The notes: a model not told the origin generated them from the sequence alone. DNA of 64,000 nucleotides from Albugo candida (GCA_905220665.1 CAJNAR010000010.1:248001-312000); one strand, 5' to 3'. Positions 31,982 to 43,720 are shown, counted from the stretch's first letter. Program-made: numbers and translations.

Positions 31982-34054
31982 TTAGGAATCATTCAAGTCG
32001 CCAATATCCACAACACTCCAAGGGCGCATATCATCGCTGATGGCAAGTTGCTCAGCCGTTTCATCATGCCATAGTTCCGTACACGAATTTCCTGAAACGC
32101 ATGGACTGAGCAAATCACTTGAACTTTGGTGCATCCAAATATATCCACGCCGATTTCCTTTAAATTTATAGGAATAAAAAACTTGAGTACAAAGTATCAG
32201 GCATCTTAAACATTCTTTTGGATCAATTGCGTCGTATACTATCATTAAAGCCGGACGATCAAGTAAGTTTTTAGAGCCAGACAAATGAGGATCAGCTGAA
32301 GGCCAAACTCTATCAGTCACTCTGTCAAATTTTGACATTGATTTTTCATTTATTACGTTGCCTTTTACATGAAGTCCCATTAATTCTTCGTGCATTTTGC
32401 AGACCATTTTAGGATAAAGGTGTATCTTACTGCATCGTTTTGTTCTGATACAATGAAGTAATACGTTGTCCACCATTGTCGACGGATTTCGTTCTTTAGA
32501 ATCTTTCCATAGACTCGAATGTGTTGGAGGCATTGAAACCCATCCCTTATACATTGGATCAAAAAAAGTCTTCACACACCTGCCACATGATTTGTATTTG
32601 GAGGTTATGTGAGAGACAAGAACACATAATTCTGTTTGTGGCTTCGTTTTCGTGAGCGTTCTTAATTCAGGATACGTATTTGACTTGATTTTGTATTTGA
32701 TGCGGTAGTAATCGCAAAAGGAAGGAGGATTGAGTAAAGGGACGATATGCGAGCCGCCATATTCTTCAAAGCAGTTTCTTGCAAAATCCACTTTTAACAA
32801 AGAGGATTTGAAAAAAAGGATTAGCTCGGTAAGAGATGAACTTCTCACGAGAAAAATAGGGTTGTCATTACCAGCGCTTTCGGACAAGCAGCGCAGAAAG
32901 AAGAGGCGATCGTTTTGATCTCTTCGTACGCGCATGCAAGATATTTCGGTCTGACTTAGGAATTGTTCTATGACTTGAATTTCTATGCCTAATTTGACAT
33001 TCTTCGTGGGAGTATCCAGCTCAGTTCCCAAATCACTTCCGAAATCCAAATCCGATGCTATATACCGAAAATAGATATCTTCTTGGGATGATATAGATGC
33101 TTGAGAATGATTGGGCGGTACTATCTCGATTTGATTTTCAGCACCATTTGCTGAGGTGCCATCATCATGCAGAGTCTTCTTGTCCTGAGGAAACATGCGA
33201 TCCAGGTTGTCACAAGCTGCAGAAGACAGTGAATTCAGGCTAAGACAATATTTTTTTGCGCAGTTTTCTTGTATCTTGCCGTGGGTATGAAAGCTTGCAA
33301 ACGCAAACACGAAGTCTAAGCCCTTTTTGAGCTTTTTGAATGGATATGCGCGGACTCCAAGTGATATGCTATGAAGTGCCAAACATCTTTCGCACTGAAA
33401 GCGTCTTGAATAAGAATAAAAACAACGAGCCAATGATGGTGATTCTCGCACAGCTGGGTCTTGAGCTATTAGAATGTTGCCTACGGACGAGTGCTGATAT
33501 GTCGACTTATCGATTTGCTTGCGTTCTAACTGGGCATTCCTAGTTTTGACTGTGCGGTGTCTCCGTATGTGCATTTTTTGTATTTCATCGAAGAAGAAAA
33601 AAGCAATCCCTCTGTATGATTCTAAATTTGATACCACTTTTTTATCGCGTGACGGATCGAGTGTGATATCATTTATATGCATTGAGAATCGAGAGATGGC
33701 AACTTCGAGTACAGGGTTTCGCCACAAGATTGATGACCATGGCGGAAACATATCGATGTCGGTTTGCAGCTGACACGATTTCTCGTTATTGCATTGGTTA
33801 AGAAACGACTCGAGGACTGTGACTCGACTTTTGATCAGATAAATCCGCGTAATTTTATTGCTGGCAACAAGTGTGATTCTTTCGACGCCAACGTTTCGTA
33901 ATAGACAAGTATGACAGTCTTCGACTTGTGCGGTGGTGACTGCCAGAAGTCTAGAATAGGACGATGCTGATTGAAGTCTCCCTATTTTGCTTGCTCCTGC
34001 ATTGATAATTAGGAGCTCCATAAGAATCGGTATGAACGAGCTTCTCAGCACCAT
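31982..34054 (-). CDS. Secreted CHxC/CCG-class candidate effector, 690 aa
   Basis: One long uninterrupted ORF in a region where almost everything else is broken, which suggests selection. Residues 1-22 form a signal peptide (SSFIPILMELLIINAGAS). At 47-56 the mature N-terminus has CHTCLLRNVG, fitting both C-H-x-C and C-x2-C-x5-G. From memory, this is the N-terminal signature of the CHXC/CCG effector classes of Albugo. The remaining ~630 residues have scattered Cys pairs (for example CGRC) and no catalytic domain I recognise, as is usual for such effectors. The protein is probably secreted towards the host; the target is unknown. The gene is isolated among retroelement remnants. Confidence 0.75.
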   Translation of the reverse strand: MVLRSSFIPILMELLIINAGASKIGRLQSASSYSRLLAVTTAQVEDCHTCLLRNVGVERITLVASNKITRIYLIKSRVTVLESFLNQCNNEKSCQLQTDIDMFPPWSSILWRNPVLEVAISRFSMHINDITLDPSRDKKVVSNLESYRGIAFFFFDEIQKMHIRRHRTVKTRNAQLERKQIDKSTYQHSSVGNILIAQDPAVRESPSLARCFYSYSRRFQCERCLALHSISLGVRAYPFKKLKKGLDFVFAFASFHTHGKIQENCAKKYCLSLNSLSSAACDNLDRMFPQDKKTLHDDGTSANGAENQIEIVPPNHSQASISSQEDIYFRYIASDLDFGSDLGTELDTPTKNVKLGIEIQVIEQFLSQTEISCMRVRRDQNDRLFFLRCLSESAGNDNPIFLVRSSSLTELILFFKSSLLKVDFARNCFEEYGGSHIVPLLNPPSFCDYYRIKYKIKSNTYPELRTLTKTKPQTELCVLVSHITSKYKSCGRCVKTFFDPMYKGWVSMPPTHSSLWKDSKERNPSTMVDNVLLHCIRTKRCSKIHLYPKMVCKMHEELMGLHVKGNVINEKSMSKFDRVTDRVWPSADPHLSGSKNLLDRPALMIVYDAIDPKECLRCLILCTQVFYSYKFKGNRRGYIWMHQSSSDLLSPCVSGNSCTELWHDETAEQLAISDDMRPWSVVDIGDLNDS

Positions 34055-34624
34055 TTCGTTTTGGGCTACAACGTCTTATCCAATTAGATCGCTCGAAATA
34101 CTGGCATGCAAAATTGGGTTGTAAAGCAGAAAGCGTTCCCTAATTCATGTAGCCGTCTTCAGTGATTTTACTGTGATTTTGTTGGATGATGACTGCCGTT
34201 GAAATTCGTGAACTTGAACACTGGAGGTGATTTCATTTGTTACTTTGATGCAGAACGTCGTTTCTACCTACTCGCGAGTATAACCATATAAGCACTTGGC
34301 GTTTGGAAAGACTGGCGTAGATATTAACTTCTCGGTAAGATTCTCCCTTTTTTGCCTATTCACACTACAAGACGAGAGACTTCCGTGAGTTATAGCTTGT
34401 CTTTTTGACTGGTTACGAGCCAAACATACTCGGACGATGTTGGCACTGCCGTTCGAGGTCAACATTCATCCCCACTACTGCGCCAAAGCGCGGACGAATC
34501 GATGTTGAACAACACGAGGAAAGGATTGAGTAGTTTAGTTTGCTAGTAAGCAAAGATGAATTTTTGGTTGGTATTAGTGATGTGAGAGTCAAAGAGAGAC
34601 GTGTCAAAGACAATGAAATGATAC
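34055..34624. other. Upstream region of the candidate effector
   Basis: Contains the effector promoter on the minus strand. Short minus frames (34268-34613) look like degraded retroelement sequence. No clear core-promoter element was found. Confidence 0.35.
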
Positions 34625-34740
34625 ATGATCGCCCGGCTTAGTTTTAGTGTCACCTTTGATACTCTGTTTAGGCTAGGACACATCGCTCTGAAATGTTCAG
34701 TCTCACCGCATTCGAGACACTTTCAATTTTCTCAAAAGTG
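34625..34740 (-). pseudogene. Retroelement gag zinc-knuckle remnant
   Basis: The minus strand encodes CLECGETEHFRAMC, a C-x2-C-x4-H-x4-C knuckle, with a stop just before it. No intact Gag surrounds it. Its orientation is opposite to the copia debris that follows. Confidence 0.4.
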
Positions 34741-35469
34741 CGGCCCTCGAGCCAGATTCGCCACATCTATCTACAGTTGTTCCTTCGTACAAATAATCCT
34801 TTCTGTATGCATCAACCTTCACTATCAGTTGAACCCGCATGTCTTCTCATGCGTATTACACAATATTGTTGAAAACCAGGTACCCCACAGCACCTTGATC
34901 CGCCTTAGCTCTTCTTTTGGCATAAAAAACCGCACGCTAAATGGACAAAATCTACCTGTCTAGCAAAACGATGTCCCCACTCCAAAACTCCAAAGCCAGG
35001 TCCTTCGTATAATTCCGCTTCATCAAGCATATGAATTGCAATATTTCTCTAGTTTACGTCAGGGTAGTGCATGACCCGCTCCATTTGCTGTACCGGTCTT
35101 CCGGCATCATCCGCATGTTGATGATACATTTGTGAGCTGACAAATGGATCTTTGATAGGGACGGCGTAAAGCCACTACAATTGTGAATGCGGTACATCAT
35201 ATCCAGGTTGCTGGTGCTCAATATACGTTGGAGCTCTGCTGGCTGTTCCGCCTTGTCTGTTGGAGGCGACCCACCTTATGCAGCGATATGTATTCTTGGT
35301 CCACGTCCCACTCACGACGCAAATAAATCCTATGCAGGTGATATCTGGACGCTATTATCCTTTCAACCGGGTCCCTCCTGATAGCTATCCTTGAAGTTTC
35401 CCCTGAATCTCTCGCAAGCGTTCCAATCTTGAATCAGCCCACGCATGATATAGCACAAATATTGGCTAA

Positions 35470-37060
35470 AAAGGATTGCTGTATGCTGGACAGCGGATCA
35501 ACTTGTCATGTATGCAGCGATGAGTCGTGATTAAAAGATGTCGAATGCGCCAAAGCTGTGTGTATTCAGCATCCAGCTCAATCTAGATGAGACGGAAATC
35601 AGCAAAGCGGGGAACGTAGCACTGAGTGTCTCCGCGGATTGCTTGTACAGACAGTGAAAGTTACTCAATTATATGTGCGGCAAGACTTGATCTAAATTTG
35701 ATACCGTAACGAAAATTGTATGCCAAAAGGTATGTGCTCGGCCGCAGTGGTGCATAAACATGCAGTTGAAAGTCGTGTGATTTTCAACGTGGAGTAATTG
35801 AAAAGTGTGCTGATGTCCAAACATCAACCGGTACATAAATTGCAGCCAGAATTCTTGGCTGCACTTGAGGACAACGCCGAGTTAAATGAAGATACCCCAC
35901 GTACCACAATGAGGTACGTCACATGATTTTCATCCACGTTTCGGCCACCTTTATTATAGTATCATGAAGAGATGGGCTCGTCTACAGATAGTGACCGATC
36001 GAATACGTTTCAATTAATCGACATGCGCTCAAGGAAAGCAGAGCAAAAATCTACATCCAATTAAGAATGGCGCGAATTCTGCTATTGACCGGATTGGTGG
36101 AGTTATTTGCTTGGATGTCGCAGTTCCCATGACGCCAAGGTACATCTCGGAAATCGCAACATGATCAACTCTCTAAAACAAAAGAGCAAACACGTGAAGA
36201 TGTTCCACGCCTGCACCAAGGATAAAGCGGCCAAATTATTTGGTAATGTCACACGTCTTGCGTTCAGACTCTGGTGGTGAAGACGCTTATGTCGATTTCT
36301 TACTTGCCAAAAGTATGGGATCGATCGTCAGCGCAGTGAGACTAGAAACCAAGCCAGCATGGCAGGGCAGAGCGTATGCACCGTACCATTATGAATCTGG
36401 CGCAGTGTATGATTTTTGCCATTTGGAGGTTGCGAATCAATACGCTGGATACGTGTCAAATCGGTCACCTACGAATACTTATACCGACTTTCCAATCCAG
36501 ATGCTTGCGATTATGACACCAAGACTGAGTAAGATTGTGGCCTTGGCTCTCCACGTTCGTTTAACAGAGATCCAAAGAAGAACAATTTGCGAAGCGTGCA
36601 CTACGTGGTCTATCATTAAGATTGGTGATGTCACTAAAGGCTATCAAATCTTTTCACCCATGGATTCAATCGTAATCAAGAAAGATTACGTGACATTTAA
36701 ACTCGAGACACTACTGCGTTGAAATCTCAACTTTTACAAAGACGCGAGTACGGAGGAGACAGTCTGCGACAAGATGAATGCCCGCACGCCAATCAGTCGC
36801 AGGTGCTCGACCAAGCCAGTATGGACAAGGGATCGTTTAGCGATAAGATTGATGCAGAATGAATCAGCTGGCAAACGAGACGTGTATCAGGCGCTGGAGG
36901 ATGACTTCAACAGCGTAAGAGACGCAGACCCGTCAAATCATCGCGAGGCAATCAGAGCTTGGAAAAGTCCAATGGGAAGCTGCGATGATAGAAAAATTTC
37001 AGGCTGCAAAGAACAAATAAGTGTGAAAACGAGTGGTCACGCTATTTGATGGAGATAGTT
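35470..37060 (+). pseudogene. Ty1/copia polyprotein remnant
   Basis: The + strand shows, across several frames and stops, the copia order. A protease core (MLDSGSTCHVC) sits near 35480. The integrase segment with HVLRSDSGGE and the ETKPAWQGRA region follows at 36240-36400. Next come a C-terminal integrase part with TKGYQIFSP (~36630-36660) and a start of the reverse-transcriptase region (DPSNHREAI, ~36925-36960). No LTRs were recognised. Badly degraded, thus older than the element at 56591-61095. Confidence 0.65.
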
Positions 37061-38140
37061 TACATAAAAATGAGCTTATAAGACAAAACGCGACGAAGAT
37101 AGAATTCAGAGCGACGCAAAGCTCGTTTGATCATGTCAGAAATTGAACAAGTATCTTTTTAGTGAGTACAACGTGAATTTTGTAAATGGGAAGGAGATGG
37201 CAAGGTAAAATACATACCGGCTTAGGTGAGAATATGGCGGGCTCGGGCACGGCGAGGGGATATACCCAGCGCATATGTCAAAGCTGACAAGGAAAAGGAG
37301 CTTAATATTTACTAGCAGTTCCGCAAGTAACCCGTAGTTGGACCACGATACACTTAAGTCGTACAGGTCGAAAAAGAAAAGAACAGGTGTCGCTAAAATG
37401 AAGAAAGCGCTGTACGATACAAAACAGGCGGGGTGACTTTGGCTAGAATTGTTGCATAAGAAGCTAATGTCGTTTGCATGCACACAGTTTCTTAAAGACC
37501 TCTGCGCGTAGTGGAAGCGAGATTGTGTAAGTGTTATCGTCGTGAACGCTTGCGTCGACGCCCGTTGCATAATGTATCGCCTCGAGCGTAATGCAACCAA
37601 ATTGCGGCGCTTAACGATCAAATGTGTGCAAGCAATCGACGCGAAAAATGACGTTTTCAGGTCTCCAACACACCTCTTTCAGTTCGGCGTCACGCCAGAA
37701 AACTCATCTGCGTCCGATTTCCCCGATTGCATCATTTTACGACTTAGCGTGACCACATCAATCACATTCAACGCTGAAAACCAGAATATTCATAATCCTC
37801 GCTTCATTGGGAGTGACGGTCCAGTGTCGACGAGATTAGCGCATGAGGATACATTGAGTCAATTTTTAGTGACGTACTTGTGTAATGGCAGATTTCTACT
37901 TTGGAGCTGCTGCTAAGTCAATTGAAAGGTTTCTTTCAGATATCAATACTGATGAAAAAAAAGCGATACGAACCTCAAATGTGCGGGAAGTGGATGCAGC
38001 AGATGGAGTATCGGGAGGGAAAGCAGGAACGGGACTCCCTACTGTGCAGTGGATTGGGTGAAAATAGGTCAATTACACGGATAGATCAATTAAGGAGTGA
38101 GAGTAGAGCAGGAAGATTGGTTCAAAAGGAGCGTAAGGAG
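37061..38140. other. No supported gene; several overlapping open frames
   Basis: Open frames on both strands (37136-37621 minus, 37542-37916 plus, and a 58-codon ATG frame at 37885-38061) overlap each other. No domain or signal peptide decides between them. Confidence 0.35.
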
Positions 38141-38146
38141 TAGGGT

Positions 38147-38336
38147 CGGCTTCACAAAGGGGAGGTGTAAGCCCTTGGAAACCAGATCGACTCAATGACG
38201 TAGCAAGCTACGCAATGATTCAATCATCATTAAAAATAAATGTGAAAATAAATCTGACTTAATAGTCAGAAATCAGTTTTCACACTGATTAGAACAGATA
38301 CTACACTTGATCTTAGCCATGAGGCCGAGAAGGTAT
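38147..38336 (-). ncRNA. U2: U2 spliceosomal snRNA
   Basis: Read on the minus strand, the 5' end AUACCUUCUCGGCC matches U2. It is followed by GGCUAAGAUCAAGUGUAGUA and UCUGUUC; GUAGUA (plus 38299-38304) is the branch-point pairing site. An Sm-type site (AUUUAUUUUUAAU, plus 38229-38241) follows the first stem-loops. Two 3' hairpins follow (GCGUAGCUUGCUACGUC; and GGCUUACAC...GUGAAGCC, about 38148-38173). Length ~190 nt fits. U2 pairs with the intron branch point in the spliceosome. The exact 3' end is estimated from the last hairpin. Confidence 0.93.
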
Positions 38337-38339
38337 GCT

Positions 38340-39297
38340 TCTAAATTTGCTAAATTGCTACTTTATTAAGCTTTTTGCACCACACGAACAAACAAGCAAA
38401 GCCACTATTTCAGATTTATTAGATGTGTGCAGCATTGCATAATGAATTAGAGGTTATGAATCCTTGCAGTAAATTAGGGCTGTGTTCGATTTCATTCAAT
38501 ACCAAATGTTAATTTGCACATAGAGCCGATAACCAATATACGGGTAAATGAAGCATTCGCGGTAATAACATCACAACACACATAACGCAATTGAACTTAG
38601 AAGCAGCGGTAGAGAATGCCGGCTGAATCAATTACAGCTAATGGAATAACTTTCTAGGAAAGATTGGTTGCTAGTCTCACTATATCCAAATGGATTTCTC
38701 ATCAAGTTGGCGCACATGTCAAGCTTAGTGTCGTGAAGCCATTGTGCTGTCCGTAGATGGAGGCCAACTACGATACAAGAAGCGATGCATACGCAACGTA
38801 TAAGCTTCAGCTGATTAATGATCAGTCCGGAATGTTTGCTTCGATGCATTGACAACAAACGCACCAGCCTCGTGCTCGATCATCATGAGAGTACAGTAAA
38901 CTGCAGAACGTTAGCACATGCATGCAAATAGAGTCGCAAGTTACACATTGTGAACGGTATCAAGCAGACTGTCACTCGCCGCATCTCACACATTTATTTC
39001 AAAGTACAGGACACGCACATATGTGTTGAACACAGGAACGTATCACAGTAAATTGTTATCTTTTATTTTCATTAGTACTGAACTATCGAAAATTAGTGTT
39101 GCGTGTATCCACGGCGCCAAAAGTAATATACTCGAGGATTTGCATTAAATTGATGCCTCGCGCTTTGCTTCTGTACCAAACCTAATTATCTTCGGTTTAC
39201 TTATCGTTCCAATCCCCAGTATCAATAAGAGCATAGATTACATCTGTCACAGATAACTGCCGAAGGTACTGGTCATACGGGAAATGCGATCCGTATG
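38340..39297. other. Intergenic, nothing recognised
   Basis: Should hold the U2 promoter next to 38340 on the minus strand. A 78-codon minus frame (38628-38864) has no motif. No tRNA-like or repeat structure was seen. Confidence 0.35.
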
Positions 39298-39606
39298 TCA
39301 CTTTTCCTTACAACTGCTACATTTTAGGACAAGAGTGTGAAGCACCGACCACAGATATTTCTTATCACGAGACATGAGCACAACTTTGTACTTACGCGCA
39401 AGACAAATGAAGCACTTGTGGAATGCGGCTGGCTCGATACGTCTCGTTCTCTTTTCAAAGTCCACTCGACAACTACCACAACTGGAGCAAAAGCTAAGCT
39501 TGGAACGTGCTTGAAACCGACACCTGATTTTTGCCGTATTCGTAGTCGCAGATAGTGTCAAGCAAAAGATCGAAATCTTCACAAGATGATGATCGCTTAA
39601 TTGCAC
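39298..39606 (-). CDS. Possible Cys-rich zinc-ribbon protein or remnant
   Basis: The minus ORF ends with a Cys/His-rich stretch: FCSSCGSCRVDF, HKCFICLARKYK and a final CSSC, a pattern that could bind zinc. Upstream, a different minus frame (to about 39660) also reads as plausible protein and follows a TTTCAG that could be an acceptor. The gene may thus be spliced or frameshifted. I cannot assign a family; an RNase P Rpr2-like ribbon was considered but does not fit well. Confidence 0.3.
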   Translation of the reverse strand: MQLSDHHLVKISIFCLTLSATTNTAKIRCRFQARSKLSFCSSCGSCRVDFEKRTRRIEPAAFHKCFICLARKYKVVLMSRDKKYLWSVLHTLVLKCSSCKEK

Positions 39607-39928
39607 ACTTCAAGCTTTTGAGACCTTCTGGGTTTGCATTTAGAGAGACCAGAAACTGAAATGACGAAATATGTTGAGGTACGGAATGTGGAAAACAACC
39701 AGAACAGCGGTGACGAACACTGTAAAGAAGTAATGACCAAAATTTGACTTGTCGTGTGTGTGTTGTGCACCATCTGCGCGTTTCATCAGTTTATCGCATT
39801 ATGAGGAGGACTTAAATGTTGTATGCGTTACCTCTCTGCCTCGATTCATTGATAAGGGAACTGTACCACACTTTTCGGAGCAAAGTTCTATGTCGTCCAT
39901 TTTGTCTGCGAAGAAGTAGAAGTTCAAA

Positions 39929-40114
39929 ATGAGGATCCCTTCCCTGCTCAGTTTGGCATTGTTCTTCATAACTACTCCACTTTACGTTTGGGCCAGGCAA
40001 TCCCAGCATTTACATTCAAGAATAAGATCGAGCCAGCACGGCTATTGCATAGCGGTGCGATTAAAAGAAAGCTTTAACTACGAAGCCAAATCGTTCTTCA
40101 ATAGTCAAGGGTAA
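39929..40114 (+). CDS. Possible small secreted protein (61 aa)
   Basis: ATG 39929 begins with a strong signal-peptide pattern (MRIPSLLSLALFFITTPLYVWA), then a basic, short mature part with one Cys and a stop at 40114. It could be a small effector or the first exon of one. It overlaps the minus frame of 40105-40680 by 10 bp. No homology evidence. Confidence 0.3.
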   Translation: MRIPSLLSLALFFITTPLYVWARQSQHLHSRIRSSQHGYCIAVRLKESFNYEAKSFFNSQG

Positions 40115-40680
40115 CCGTGTACACCTTTCGTTATAACAAAGTGTGTACTTCTTTTGAGGTAACTTTGGCGTTTCTGTAGAACGATGCGCTTTTGACGATA
40201 TCTCATTCTTGAACGAGTTGCATATGTCATTGGAAAGAATGAGTGCTGTATCTTTTCAAAATTCCTTTCATAGCATGAATCCTTATATACGTTGGCATTT
40301 GAAGTTTCTATCACATAAAGAGAAGAGGGACCAGTTGACGTATGGTAGTGTAGAGTGTATTTTTCCGTGCTATCTGAATCACTCAACTTCTGCATACATG
40401 TCTCGCATACAAATGGGAAGTACATTTCAGATAGAAGAATGCACAAATGATTAGATACTTTGCTACTTCCTTCAGCGGGGTTGTCGGTAAGCGATAGGTG
40501 ATTTTGATGTTCCGTCAGCACCTTTTCATGCGAGATAGAGGTAGTAGCGGGAGTCGAGTATGTCCCGCCAATATCTTCATTGACAGTTGGCACTTTGAAA
40601 TCTTCGACTTTCAGTCTAAAACATCTCACACCACCGTAGCACTTGACCAAATTAGCTCGAAAAATAATTTGGTGGACCAA
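40105..40680 (-). CDS. Hypothetical ORF without a clear start
   Basis: A minus frame open for at least 191 codons (it extends to about 40725 without an ATG). The translation has several Cys pairs (CYGGVRC, CETC) and a basic C-terminus (RSRMRYRQKRIVLQKRQ). It is longer than chance expects for this region but has no known domain. It may be a 3' exon. Confidence 0.35.
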   Translation of the reverse strand: MVHQIIFRANLVKCYGGVRCFRLKVEDFKVPTVNEDIGGTYSTPATTSISHEKVLTEHQNHLSLTDNPAEGSSKVSNHLCILLSEMYFPFVCETCMQKLSDSDSTEKYTLHYHTSTGPSSLYVIETSNANVYKDSCYERNFEKIQHSFFPMTYATRSRMRYRQKRIVLQKRQSYLKRSTHFVITKGVHGYP

Positions 40681-40725
40681 TGACCCAGTATTTGGCAGAT
40701 TTGAATTCGCATTGATCGTTGACAG

Positions 40726-42185
40726 TCAGTCACCTCTTTCTCTTCGACGTGAATTGCGTGACATGCCGCATGACGACATGATGCATGAGGTATCTGATGG
40801 ATGGCTTGCTGGATAGGATGGCTTACGATGGATAGTTAGTTAAGGCAATGACAGCTGTAGACATGACAGTTGGAGGTTATATGAAGCCGCTAGTTTAAGC
40901 ACGTTAGGCCTTACTACCTTTAAAAGGAATTCTCACTTTTACCATTCTCTCTACAAGCCTTTCTAGTAAGACTGCGGAGCCGATAGCCCCTCTGCTAGCC
41001 AAGGGCTTGTCGTGCGCCTGCTTCTAATAGACATTGTTGACAATTGCAATAGCGCAATGTAGTGAAAGTGATATAAAGCGAGTCTAAATGTTTAGCAGAG
41101 TGCCCAGATTGCGAAAGAACTACGAGTAAGTCGAGGAGAAGTGTGGCTTTCATCCTGGTAACGAATAACGAACCGTGGTGACATTACTTCTGGGTTATAA
41201 TCCCTGCCAACCACACGTTCATCACATTTTCCATTAACATATTGCTTATATCGATGTTACATGAGAATAATTTGGTTTCTGGTAATATGTCTGCTAGTAT
41301 ACTCCCATACAAAATAAAGCTCGATCAAGGATATTGCAAAGGGGTATTTTTGTGACATTTGACGATTTGACTTATTGAGGATTCCCGGAAGAGGGTATGT
41401 CAAGATTACAACGTGTCAGTATCCAATCAATTACGCCAAAAATGGTAGTTGCGGGAGTAGGGATGTCAATCGATGATCTGGTGCGTCTTTCTGCTTGATT
41501 CAGCACAACAATTACGCAACGGGTATTGTCGGTCCTACACCTGTGCGTTTCTATTGCCTGTGGCACCTAATATTTCCGACAGCTTGTATGGGCCATTTTC
41601 GTGCATGGCGCAATTCTTGCCGCAAGAAACTTCTTCATATATCAATCTAATACGTTCCCAAAAGCTATCCTTTCTCTGTAGTATGTCTCTATAAACCTTC
41701 ATATCCGGTAAAGCTCGTCAAAAGCAGCACGTTTTTTCATGAAACCAGCCAACAAAAGCCAGCTGCATATGTCAGCGTGTACCCAATGCTCGGCCGCAGT
41801 AATTTTCTCTCTCAAACTGCGCGGAAAGATGCACATTTGACAAAGAGTATACCACAATCTGCAAATGCAATCGTTCTGTCTATCTTTGAGCACTTTTTTG
41901 AGTGAACTGGGAGACAAAAACGGACATAACTCGATCCTATTTCGCTGCTCACTTGAGTGAGAATGATTGCTTCCGGACTGATAATAAACGCTTCGGAAAC
42001 ATCTTATTCCACACACACAACTGTGATTTGAATTTGAATTTTGATCGGTGTACCCCTTCAAAAACACTCGAGCAGGTCCTACGTCTTTGTATGTCAAAAA
42101 ATAACTACGCGACTGAGATGGTCACTTCCTTTTCGGTACAAACATCGGCACGCAATGACGCGCTCAGCATTCTGAGATAAAATCT
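40726..42185. other. No supported gene
   Basis: Overlapping short frames on both strands. On the minus strand around 41500-41700 a frame reads IRLIYEEVSCGKNCAMHENG in a protein-like way, but it is short and stops on both sides. No repeat or RNA was recognised. Confidence 0.3.
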
Positions 42186-42189
42186 GTGT

Positions 42190-43720
42190 GTGCTTGTTCG
42201 TCGTCAAGAGATCGAGTGAGCTCAATGCTTTCATTGGACACAGTGTGAAGCAAAAGATGGATTGCCAGCTTCAAATTTCTCGTTGACGAATCGATTGGAT
42301 TCAGTGTCGATAAAATACGATCGATCGGACAGTTTCTCTCAACTTCTTTAGAGATAGGTACACTGCTCCTCTGGCGATCGATTAACGGAATCGCTCATTA
42401 TCGACTCTGATGAGACTTCTTTCCATGCTAACTGACCGCTGTTTGAGCTCTCATAATCGCAACAAATGAATGAATTTACGAGCTTCTATAATGTTGAGCC
42501 CCGTGAGGAGTGATCCACGCTGAAGTTCTTGCAAACCTGCCATAGCAAAAGCATCGCGTTGTACGAAAGGAGCTGATCACTTGAAGTCACTCGCTTCAAG
42601 ATAGACGCCCAGATACAGTTTCGACGTGACATTCCAAGTCCGGCGATCTCTTCGACGAGCCATTCTCCATACTCTAAGCGTGTATCAAAATAACCGAGTG
42701 ACTTGGTGCATTCTTCTGATGTATGATTGGTAAGAGAAATGCGGACCGAGTCTGAGATGTCCAGTTGCAATGTTTGGAGGAAACTCCTGCACCAAATGTC
42801 ATTGTTGCGTACGAAAAATCACTCAATGGCTCGATGGAGAAAAACCAGACCAGAATACTCAACAAGCGTACGTACAGAATGCATGTCACATTGATCAGAG
42901 GCGCATACTCGATAATCTGGAGAAGCTGAGCTAGAAGGAACGTTGCCAGTGCCTTACAAATACGCTGAGTTGGCGGTTGACATGCTGGAAGCAAAGTGAT
43001 AACCAAGGCTTTGATGTGACGGTCGTACGTAGTACTTTTAAATTGATACGCGAGCTCTGGCACGTCCACCGTTTTTAGCAGATCTTGCAGGTAATATGAT
43101 ACGTTGCAATCTTCTTCCAGACTTTGGCCTACCGACGCAGCAAGGTTTTGATGTCGTTGTGAGAGCTTCATCTCCGGCTCAATGGCTCCTCGTTCATGTA
43201 AAAGCTCTTGCGTCTTCAACGCCATTTCCATAAGGTTATCGACCAATTCCTCAAAGTATTCAAAACTGGATGGACCCAGTTAAAACTGATGGACACGTGG
43301 ATCAATCACCTGCAAGATCTGAAGCATGATCGTATTGACTGCGATTTGTATCATACTCTCCGAGCTCTGTCGAAACGTGAGCGCTTGTGTGAATAAGGTG
43401 AAGTCACCTCGTCTTTTATCGAAGAATAACTGCACAGTCTCCGTGTCCAGACGAGCTTCTACATCGTTTAGTATATAAATTAATACAATGAGAGTGGCAA
43501 TATTCGGAAACCAAATACAAAGCGTCTGAAGTATTTGAATTTGAATTGCAGCATCAAAAGACTACGGCTTTGATCGGTTCAGCCGAGAAATTCCATGATC
43601 CGTGGTGCTGATCCGCAAAGACGAGGTACTGAGAGATTGCGCGAAGTGAATCGATGAGCAGATGTATTGGGATTTTGCGGTAGTGTTTCAATTAAACATG
43701 TGCGTACGAATGCTATTCGA
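42190..43720 (-). pseudogene. CLEC16A/FPL-domain gene, disrupted
   Basis: Joined minus frames follow the FPL domain of CLEC16A/Gop-1. RAISQYLVFADQ (~43600-43650) stands for RSITEILIWGDQ; IQILQTLCIWFPNI (~43510-43550) for the LLQTLNILFENI region. LFFDKRRGDFTLFTQALTF (~43390-43440) stands for the FFYNEHTNDFALYTEAIKF region, and LLQIIEYAPLINV for FLIIHHAPLVNS. CLEC16A acts in endolysosomal trafficking, autophagy and mitophagy. Breaks: an apparent extra T in TTTT near 43565 shifts the frame, a TAA lies in frame near 43276, and the frame changes again near 42890 (possibly an intron). The last exon-like part is 42486-42785. It is either a pseudogene or carries sequence errors. Confidence 0.7.

Noticed and set aside
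37885..38061. 58-codon ATG ORF (MADFYFGAAAK...)
   Set aside because: Reads like protein and could be a first exon before a GTGAAA donor, but no second exon or homology can be shown.
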